Positions 58,065-64,000 of a DNA stretch of 64,000 bases are shown here, in pieces. Both the position numbers and the translations under genes were made by a program. The notes beneath the pieces were generated by a model. That model was not told the DNA's origin. It worked only from the letters and a program-made list of their open reading frames with translations, and did not search any database. The stretch is taken from assembly GCF_017573465.1 (NCBI RefSeq), contig NZ_JAGEPF010000011.1, positions 62,001 through 126,000 on the forward strand. The letters run 5' to 3'. Position 1 is the stretch's first letter; each line of letters begins with the position of its first letter. This DNA comes from Actinomadura violacea (GTDB taxonomy: Bacteria > Actinomycetota > Actinomycetes > Streptosporangiales > Streptosporangiaceae).

Positions 58065-58104
58065 GCGACCGCCCTCCGGGCCGCGCGGCCCGGAGGGCGG
58101 TCGC
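58065..58104. terminator. 40-bp perfect palindrome after the sigma-factor gene
   Basis: A perfect 20-bp inverted repeat (GCGACCGCCCTCCGGGCCGC and its complement, loop-less) 46 bp beyond the sigma stop and 71 bp upstream of the YbjQ start. No T-tract on either side. The stability and position fit a no-tail terminator for the dnaG-sigma operon. Confidence 0.75.
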
Positions 58105-58150
58105 CCCCTGTCGCTCTCCCCCGCCCGGTCCCGGCCCGGGCGGGCCGTTC

Positions 58151-59308
58151 CTACTCGAGGTACTCGCGCAGCATCTGGGCGCGGGACGGGTGCCGCAGCT
58201 TGGCCAGGGTCTTGGACTCGATCTGCCGGATCCGCTCCCTGGTCACGCCGAACTCCCGGCCGACCTCCTCCAGCGTGCGCGGATGCCCGTCGGTCAGGCC
58301 GAAGCGCAGCTGGATGATGCGCTGCTCCCGTTCCGACAGCGTGCCGAGGATGTCCTCGAGCTGGTCCTGCAGCAGGATGAACGCGGCGGCCTCGATCGGC
58401 ACCACCGCGTCCGCGTCCTCGATGAAGTCGCCGAGATCGGAGTCCTCCTCGCCGATCGGCGACTGCAGCGACACCGGCTCCTGCGCGATCCGCTGGATCT
58501 CCACGACCCGGACGGGCGGCAGCCCCATCTCCAGGCCGATCTCCTCGGGGGTGGGTTCGCGGCCGAAGTCCTGGTGCATCTGCCGCTGCACGCGGACCAG
58601 TTTGTTGATCGTCTCCACCATGTGCACCGGGATCCGGATGGTCCTGGCCTGGTCGGCGATCGCGCGGGTGATCGCCTGCCGGATCCACCAGGTCGCGTAG
58701 GTGGAGAACTTGAACCCCTTCGTGTAGTCGAACTTCTCGACCGCACGGATGAGTCCGAGATTTCCCTCCTGGATCAGGTCGAGGAACAGCATTCCCCGGC
58801 CCACGTACCGTTTCGCGATCGAGACCACCAGCCGCAGATTGGCCTCGATCAGCCGTTGCTTCGCCCGGACGCCGTCGCGGGAGAGCAGTTCGAGGTCGAT
58901 CCGCTCGACGTGGGAGAGGACGGCCGTGTGCGCCATCTTCTCCTCGGCGAACAGCCCCGCCTCGATCGATTTCGCCAGTTCTACTTCATCTTCTGCCGTG
59001 AGAAGCGGTACGCGACCGATCTCTCTCAGATAGATCCGGACCAGGTCGCTCGTCGGCGCCCGCTTGCCGAGGTCTCCCTCATCCGCTCGCGCGACGTCCT
59101 CGGTCTCCTGCTGAGATTCGAGGACCTCTACCCCCTGCTCTGCGAGCATTCGGACGACCCGTTCGAGGGAGTCGTCCGGCAAGTCCGAGCGATCGAGCGC
59201 GGCAGCGACGTCGTCGACGGTCACACCGCCGCGCTCTCTGCCGCGTGCGACGAGGTCCGCCACCTGATCAACCGATGGCGCCTCGCTTGGCAGCACCGAA
59301 GGGCCCAC
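58151..59308 (-). CDS. RpoD/HrdB-like sigma-70 factor
   Basis: A 385-residue sigma factor. Region 1.1 is recognisable at about 10-65, then 1.2 (SDLVRIYLREIGRVPLL), region 2 (KYVGRGMLFLDLIQEGNLGL-like and KFSTYATWWIRQAITRAIAD), region 3 (VHMVETINKLVRVQRQ) and region 4.2 (LEEVGREFGVTRERIRQIES). It lacks the long charged N-terminal extension of Streptomyces HrdB, so it is either a short primary sigma or a close group-2 paralogue. Its GTG start at 59308 has no strong ribosome site. It follows dnaG by 59 bp on the same strand, the classical macromolecular-synthesis arrangement. Confidence 0.92.
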   Translation of the reverse strand: MGPSVLPSEAPSVDQVADLVARGRERGGVTVDDVAAALDRSDLPDDSLERVVRMLAEQGVEVLESQQETEDVARADEGDLGKRAPTSDLVRIYLREIGRVPLLTAEDEVELAKSIEAGLFAEEKMAHTAVLSHVERIDLELLSRDGVRAKQRLIEANLRLVVSIAKRYVGRGMLFLDLIQEGNLGLIRAVEKFDYTKGFKFSTYATWWIRQAITRAIADQARTIRIPVHMVETINKLVRVQRQMHQDFGREPTPEEIGLEMGLPPVRVVEIQRIAQEPVSLQSPIGEEDSDLGDFIEDADAVVPIEAAAFILLQDQLEDILGTLSEREQRIIQLRFGLTDGHPRTLEEVGREFGVTRERIRQIESKTLAKLRHPSRAQMLREYLE

Positions 59309-59367
59309 GGGGACAGTCTGCGACAGATGCGGCCTAGATCACAGGACCCATTTCGCGGTAATACCGG

Positions 59368-61299
59368 CTACTGGGATCCAAGCCCTCGCTCCCGCATCAC
59401 CCGTCTCTGCTGCTCAAGCGCGACAAGATCGCCGAAGAGCCGGTTGTACTGCTCGGGGTCCTCGACCGGATTCAGCCGCTGGAGTTTAGATTTCGCATCG
59501 GCGATCATGCGGGTGAGCTGGCGTTCCTGTATTCGGGCCAGCAATTCCACGGCATAGCGGTCGTCCGATTCCTGTGCGGACCGTACCGGCTCGACTCCGA
59601 GCATCGTGATCAGATCCCTGACCTGGTCGTTCGGCGCCCTCTCCAGCAGCATCACGGCCCATTCCGAGGCGCTGCCCGCCGCGGTCACGCCGCCCGCCTC
59701 CGCGATCACCGCGCGCACCGCGGCGTGCGGCGGCGCGATGAACGCACCCGCCGGGACCTCGTCGAACACCGGCCCGAGCATCGCCGGGCGCTGCACCGCC
59801 AGCTTCAGCAGCTCCCGCTCCCGCTGCACCTCCGGGTCGTTCGGGTCGTAGGCCGGCCGCTGCGGCGCCGCCCCGTTCCCGTTGCCGCCGTTCCCGTTGC
59901 CGCCGCTGCCGTTCGGCATCGCGCCGTTGCGGCCGTTGCCGCGCCCGCTGCGCGCCTGCGCGTGCCGCCGGTTCGCCAGCTCGCGGACCCGCCGCAGCAC
60001 GAACTGCTCGTCCATGATCCCGAGCCACCGATCGAGGCTGACCGCGTACATCTGCCGCAGCGCCCGGTCCTTGATGGACGCGACGACGGGCGCCGCCGCG
60101 TCCAGCGCCGCCAGCCGCCCCTCGGCCGTGTCGAGGTCGTGCTGCTGGATCGCGCTGCGCACCGCGAACTCGAACAGCGGCAGCCGCGAGGCGACCAGGT
60201 CGCGCACCGCCGCGTCGCCGTGCCGGATCCGCAGGTCGCACGGGTCGAGGCCGTCCGGCTGGACGGCCACGAACGTCTGCGTCACGAACTTCTGCTCGTC
60301 GGCGAACGCGCGCAGCGCCGCCTTCTGGCCGGCCGAGTCGCCGTCGAAAGTGAAGATCACCTCGCCGCGGAACTCGTCCTGGTCCATCAGCAGCCGGCGA
60401 AGGATCTTGATGTGGTCGTCGCCGAACGCCGTCCCGCAGGTGGCGATCGCGGTCTGCACGCCGGACAGGTGGCAGGCCATCACGTCGGTGTAGCCCTCGA
60501 CCACCACGGCCTGCCGCCGCCGCGCGATCTCCTTCTTCGCCAGGTCGGCCCCGTAGAGCACCGAGCTCTTGTGGAACAGCGGCGACTCGGGGGTGTTCAG
60601 GTACTTCGGCCCGTCGTCGTCCTCGTAGAGGCGGCGCGCGCCGAACCCGATGACGTCGCCGGACAGGTCGCGGATCGGCCACATCAGCCGGCCGCGGAAC
60701 CGGTCCATGGGGCCGCGGCGCCCCTCCTTGGCCAGGCCGCCGGCGATGATGTCGCGGTCGGCGAAGCCGCGGCCGCGCAGGTGCCGGACGAGGCCCTCCC
60801 ACTCGCGCGGCGCGAACCCGACGCCGAAGTGCGCCGCGTCGGCCGCCTCGAAGCCGCGCTCGGACAGGAACGTGCGGCCGATCGCGGCCTCCGGCGAGGC
60901 GAGCTGCTCGACGTAGAACTCGGCCGCCGCCTTGTGCGCCTCCAGCAGGCGCGCGCGCTGCCCGGTGTCCTGCCGGGGGCCGCGCCCGCCGCCGTCCTCG
61001 TAGCGCAGCTGGATGCCCACCTGCGCCGCGAGCCGCTCCACCGACTCGGAGAACGTCAGGTGCTCGATCTCCTGGACGAACTTGATGACGTCGCCGCCGG
61101 CCTCGCAGCCGAAGCAGAAGTACAGCCCGCGCGACGGGGTCACGTTGAACGACGGCGACTTCTCGTCGTGGAAGGGGCACAGGCCCTTGAGGTTGCCGCC
61201 GCCCGCGCTGCGCAGCTGCAGGTACTCGCCGATGACGTCGGCGATGGACGACCGCTCGCGTACGAGCGCGATGTCCTCATTGCGAATACGGCCTGCCAC
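59368..61299 (-). CDS. dnaG: DNA primase
   Basis: Synthesises RNA primers at the replication fork. The 643-residue product has the N-terminal zinc finger CPFHDEKSPSFNV to YFCFGCEAGGD (CHC2), the Toprim domain (AVVVEGYTDVMACHLSGVQT with the catalytic Glu, and FDGDSAGQKAA), and a C-terminal helicase-binding part. A Gly/Asn linker (GNGRNGAMPNGSGGNGNGGN) separates Toprim from the C-terminal domain. GTG 61299 starts VAGRIRNEDIALVRERSSIA, the usual primase N-terminus. Upstream of the sigma gene in the same direction. Confidence 0.96.
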   Translation of the reverse strand: MAGRIRNEDIALVRERSSIADVIGEYLQLRSAGGGNLKGLCPFHDEKSPSFNVTPSRGLYFCFGCEAGGDVIKFVQEIEHLTFSESVERLAAQVGIQLRYEDGGGRGPRQDTGQRARLLEAHKAAAEFYVEQLASPEAAIGRTFLSERGFEAADAAHFGVGFAPREWEGLVRHLRGRGFADRDIIAGGLAKEGRRGPMDRFRGRLMWPIRDLSGDVIGFGARRLYEDDDGPKYLNTPESPLFHKSSVLYGADLAKKEIARRRQAVVVEGYTDVMACHLSGVQTAIATCGTAFGDDHIKILRRLLMDQDEFRGEVIFTFDGDSAGQKAALRAFADEQKFVTQTFVAVQPDGLDPCDLRIRHGDAAVRDLVASRLPLFEFAVRSAIQQHDLDTAEGRLAALDAAAPVVASIKDRALRQMYAVSLDRWLGIMDEQFVLRRVRELANRRHAQARSGRGNGRNGAMPNGSGGNGNGGNGNGAAPQRPAYDPNDPEVQRERELLKLAVQRPAMLGPVFDEVPAGAFIAPPHAAVRAVIAEAGGVTAAGSASEWAVMLLERAPNDQVRDLITMLGVEPVRSAQESDDRYAVELLARIQERQLTRMIADAKSKLQRLNPVEDPEQYNRLFGDLVALEQQRRVMRERGLGSQ

Positions 61300-61633
61300 A
61301 GCGAAGGAGTCTACGGCGCCCCACCGACACCCAAGCCACCCCGCCGCAACCCGCCCACCCCGGCCACCGCGCGCCGCCGCGCGGGCACCGATCACGCGCC
61401 GGAGCGAGCCGAGCCCGGAACGGCGCGCACCGCGGCGCGGGCACCGATCAACGCGCGCCGGAGCCGGCCCACCCGCCGGGTCCGGTCGTGCGTGACAGGT
61501 GGGACGAGCGCGGCTCGGGTGGCCGGACCCGGCCCTTGTTAACGGTGGGTAACCCTGTGCTGGCTCTGGACAAACGGATTGCGGCGCGATGAGATGACGC
61601 ACCGAGTTCCTGCCCACCCCCCAGGCGGCCCCG
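61300..61633. other. 334-bp divergent intergenic region (dnaG / ABC ATPase)
   Basis: No gene is supported. It carries a direct repeat of GCGCGGGCACCGATCA (61379-61394 and 61435-61450, start-to-start 56 bp), each followed by a similar GCGCCGGAGC-type tail. It must hold the dnaG and ABC ATPase promoters, and TTGTTAACGGTGGGTAACC near 61537-61555 is its most AT-rich part. Nothing else was recognised. Confidence 0.6.
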
Positions 61634-62908
61634 ATGACGGATGTTGTGTTGGACGGCGTCGAGAAGGTCTATCCCGGCGGGCAGGTCGCCGTCCGCAAGG
61701 TCCGGCTGCGGATCGACGACGGCGAGCTGTTCGTGCTGCTCGGGCCGTCCGGGTGCGGCAAGTCCACCATCCTGCGGATGATCGCCGGGCTGGAGGAGAT
61801 CACCTCCGGCGACCTGTGGCTGAACGGGTCGGTGGCCAACGACCTGCCGCCGCGCGACCGGAACGTGGCGATGGTGTTCCAGGAGGGCGCGCTCTACCCG
61901 CACCGCACCGTCAAGGGCAACATGATGTTCCCGCTGGAGGTGTCGGGCGACGACCGCGCGGAGGCGTCCGCGAAGGTCGTGGAGCTGGCGCGCGCGCTCG
62001 GGCTCAACACGATGATCGACCGGCTGCCGGGCACGCTGTCGGGCGGCCAGCGGCAGCGCGCCGCGATCGGCCGGGCGCTGGTCCGCGAGCCGTCGCTGTT
62101 CCTGATGGACGAGCCGCTGTCCAGCCTGGACGCGGGGCTGCGCACCGAGCTGCGGGTGGAGATCGCCGCGCTGGTGCGCTCCAGCCGCACCACCACCGTC
62201 TACGTCACGCACGACCAGATCGAGGCCATGACGATGGCCGACCGGATGGCGGTGCTGCGCGACGGCGTCCTGGAGGACGTCGGCACGCCCGAGCAGATCT
62301 ACGAGGACCCGGCGACGGTGTTCGTCGCGGCGTTCCTCAGCTCGCCGCCGATCAACCTGCTGCAGGCGACGCTGTGGGCGGTCGAGGGCGAGGGGCTGCT
62401 GCTCGACCTCGGCCCGCAGCGGCTGACGATCCCGTGGGACGACCCGCGCGCGTCGTCGCTGATCAGCCAGCACGGGCAGATGGTGATCGTCGGGATCCGG
62501 CCGGACACGCTGGTCCCGATCGCGCCGGGCGTGCCCGCCCGGCAGGGGACGGTGCTGTCCGGGCAGGTCCACTCGCTGGAGTTCCACGGGCACGAGTGGC
62601 TCGCCTACGCGCAGGCCGGGATCCCGACCGTGGACGCGAACGAGTTCGGGCGGCCGCGTCCGGCGCCGGCGCCCGCGGCCGCGCAGCCGGGGCTGCGCGA
62701 CCGGCTGCGGGGGATGCTCGGCCGTCCGGCGGGCCAGGCCGGGCAGGCCGAGGAGCACGAGGGCCACCACCGCCGCTCCGACCTGATCTTCCGCGCGAAC
62801 CCGGGGCAGCGGCCGAACCGCGGCGACCACGTCGCGCTGACGGTGAACCTCGACCGGATCCTGCTGTTCGGCGCGGACGGCCGCCGCGTCACCCCCGTCC
62901 AGCGCTGA
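61634..62908 (+). CDS. MsiK/MalK-like sugar ABC transporter ATPase
   Basis: A 424-residue ABC ATPase of the CUT1 sugar group. Walker A GPSGCGKST, signature LSGGQRQRAAIGRAL, Walker B LFLMDEPLSSLD and switch His VYVTHDQIEAM are intact; the C-terminal TOBE-type domain follows. An unusual Pro/Ala/Gly-rich insert of about 45 residues sits at about 335-380 (PRPAPAPAAAQPGLRDRL to EEHEGHHRRSD). No permeases or binding protein are near, so like MsiK it may serve several sugar systems. Start 61634 lacks an obvious ribosome site. Divergent from dnaG. Confidence 0.92.
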   Translation: MTDVVLDGVEKVYPGGQVAVRKVRLRIDDGELFVLLGPSGCGKSTILRMIAGLEEITSGDLWLNGSVANDLPPRDRNVAMVFQEGALYPHRTVKGNMMFPLEVSGDDRAEASAKVVELARALGLNTMIDRLPGTLSGGQRQRAAIGRALVREPSLFLMDEPLSSLDAGLRTELRVEIAALVRSSRTTTVYVTHDQIEAMTMADRMAVLRDGVLEDVGTPEQIYEDPATVFVAAFLSSPPINLLQATLWAVEGEGLLLDLGPQRLTIPWDDPRASSLISQHGQMVIVGIRPDTLVPIAPGVPARQGTVLSGQVHSLEFHGHEWLAYAQAGIPTVDANEFGRPRPAPAPAAAQPGLRDRLRGMLGRPAGQAGQAEEHEGHHRRSDLIFRANPGQRPNRGDHVALTVNLDRILLFGADGRRVTPVQR

Positions 62909-62931
62909 CCCGCCGCCGGGCCCTGCGCCCG

Positions 62932-64000
62932 CTAGCCGAGGACGCGCCGCAACCGGTGCAGGCCCTCGCCGATCTCCGGCAGCGTGACGGCGCCGTAGCC
63001 GAACACCAGCCCCGGCGCCGCCGGCCCGTCGACCGCGAACTCCGACAGCGCGAACAGCCCGACGCCCTCCGCCAGCGCCGCGCGGACGATGGCCGCGTCG
63101 TCCGCCCCGTCCGGCAGCGTCGCGCTCAGATGCAGGCCCGCCGCCGACGGCACCACCTCCAGCCGTCCCGCGAACAGGGTGCCGAGCAGCCCCGCGACCC
63201 GCTCGTGCCGGGCCTGGTACTCGCGCCGCGACCGGCGGATGTGCCGCGCCAGCAGCCCCTCGTCGATGAACCGGGCGAGCGCCGCCTGCGTCGGCAACTC
63301 CGCGTGCCACGACGACACGTACCGCGCCAGCCGGAACGCGCGGTGCAGCGACGGCGGCGCCACCAGGAACCCGATCCGCAGCACCGGACGCATGATCTTG
63401 GAGAAGGTGCCCATGTAGAGCACGCGGCCCCCGTCGTCCAGGCTCTGCAGCGGCTCGATCGGCCGGCCCCCGTACCGGTACTCGGTGTCGTAGTCGTCCT
63501 CGACGATCACCACGTCCCGGCGCCGCGCCCACTCCAGCAGCGCGCGGCGGCGCGGCAGCGACATCGGCATCCCCAGCGGGAACTGGTGCGACGGCGTCAC
63601 GTAGACGGCCCGCGCGTCCTCGGGAAGCGCGTCCACCCGCAGGCCCTCGGCGTCCACCGGCACGCCCCGCACCCGCATCCCCGCCGCGCGCAGCAGCATC
63701 CGCACCGGCGGGTAGCCGGGATCCTCGACCGCCACCACGTCGCCCGGCTCCAGCAGCACCCGGACGACCAGGTCGAGCGCCTGCTGGATCCCCGACGTCA
63801 CCACCACGTCCGCCGCCGCCGCGCGCACCGACCGCGACACCCCGACGTGCCGGGCGATCGCCTCCCGCAGCTCCTTCAGCCCCGCCGGGTCCCCGGCCGC
63901 CGCCGGATCGCCGAGCGCGGACGGGCGCAGCCGCCCCGCCATGATGCGCCGCCACGACTCGTACGGGAACAGCCGCACGTCCGGCAGGCCGGCCCGGAAG
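62932..64000 (-). CDS. MocR/PdxR-type regulator, aminotransferase part (5' end beyond window)
   Basis: The C-terminal class-I aminotransferase-fold domain of a GntR-MocR regulator. Signs: FRAGLPDVRLFPYESWRR at the right edge (MocR-type), VVTSGIQQALDLVVRVLLEP, VEDPGYPPVRM, VTPSHQFPLGMPMSLPRRRA, DDYDTEYRYGGRP, and the PLP-binding Lys in YMGTFSKIMRPVLRIGFLV. The expected N-terminal GntR winged helix and linker lie outside the window. Such proteins control genes of vitamin B6, taurine or GABA metabolism; no such genes are seen here. Convergent with the ABC ATPase gene. Confidence 0.88.
   Translation of the reverse strand, partial: FRAGLPDVRLFPYESWRRIMAGRLRPSALGDPAAAGDPAGLKELREAIARHVGVSRSVRAAAADVVVTSGIQQALDLVVRVLLEPGDVVAVEDPGYPPVRMLLRAAGMRVRGVPVDAEGLRVDALPEDARAVYVTPSHQFPLGMPMSLPRRRALLEWARRRDVVIVEDDYDTEYRYGGRPIEPLQSLDDGGRVLYMGTFSKIMRPVLRIGFLVAPPSLHRAFRLARYVSSWHAELPTQAALARFIDEGLLARHIRRSRREYQARHERVAGLLGTLFAGRLEVVPSAAGLHLSATLPDGADDAAIVRAALAEGVGLFALSEFAVDGPAAPGLVFGYGAVTLPEIGEGLHRLRRVLG

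Overview
The window is about 72-75 % GC by eye. Codons are strongly G/C-ending, GTG and TTG starts are frequent, and there are many 4-bp start/stop overlaps. Together with the gene content (DUF574 methyltransferase, LprG/P55 pair, WS/DGAT acyltransferase, Rv1733c-like protein, DtxR/IdeR-type iron boxes, HrdB-like sigma factor, CsoR) this points to a filamentous actinomycete, most likely of the Streptosporangiales/Thermomonosporaceae type. The genus is an inference. No prophage, insertion sequence or CRISPR array was seen, so this looks like chromosomal DNA with several accessory cassettes.

Layout. 0-7.4 kb: a TPR-type XRE regulator (cut by the left edge), a PucR remnant-like mini-protein divergent from a purine permease, glycerate kinase, a SAM methyltransferase, alanine dehydrogenase, a histidine phosphatase and an orphan CsoR with its operator. 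7.4-15.2 kb: a divergent MarR/DHA2 exporter pair, an MpaB-type oxygenase, CutA, gamma-glutamyltransferase and an amino-acid permease. 15.3-19.5 kb: a compact cassette of a NrtR-like Nudix regulator, a J-domain pseudokinase-like protein, a VWA protein and a PurA paralogue, preceded by three operator-like repeats on an exact 16-bp period. 19.6-23.9 kb: a secreted hydrolase, a BKACE-type enzyme, a thiamine-binding-type protein, a hypothetical protein and an enoyl-CoA hydratase. 24.0-28.8 kb: a CAU tRNA, then lprG-P55 (overlapping), WS/DGAT and an Rv1733c-like protein, which together suggest triacylglycerol/lipid synthesis and export.

28.8-37.7 kb: a MarR-MFS operon behind a nested 33-bp palindrome, then a siderophore uptake locus (ATPase, two FecCD permeases, divergent binding protein and siderophore-interacting reductase) sharing one near-perfect iron box, then a two-component system. 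37.8-44.5 kb: small membrane proteins, a decayed head-to-head marR/quinone-oxidoreductase pair, a VOC protein, a large repeat protein with a channel-like C-terminus, a secreted serine hydrolase and tRNA-Asn. 44.5-55.0 kb: a tellurium-type stress locus (HAD, StiP, phosphoribosyltransferase-TRSP and HpcH/CitE genes coupled by 4-bp overlaps, three terD genes and a DUF475/TerC-like membrane protein) with a divergent coiled-coil gene and a GH63-like glycosidase downstream. 55-57.4 kb: efeO-efeB with an iron box but no efeU. 57.5-64 kb: a YbjQ-like protein, a 40-bp palindromic terminator, a HrdB-like sigma factor with dnaG, an MsiK-like ABC ATPase and a MocR-type regulator cut by the right edge.

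The two most interesting systems are the Nudix/J-kinase/VWA/PurA cassette with its phased operator array, whose combined function I cannot name, and the LprG-P55-DGAT-Rv1733c neighbourhood, which places the lipid-export pair beside a lipid synthase. Functional assignments come from reading translated motifs. No database search was run.
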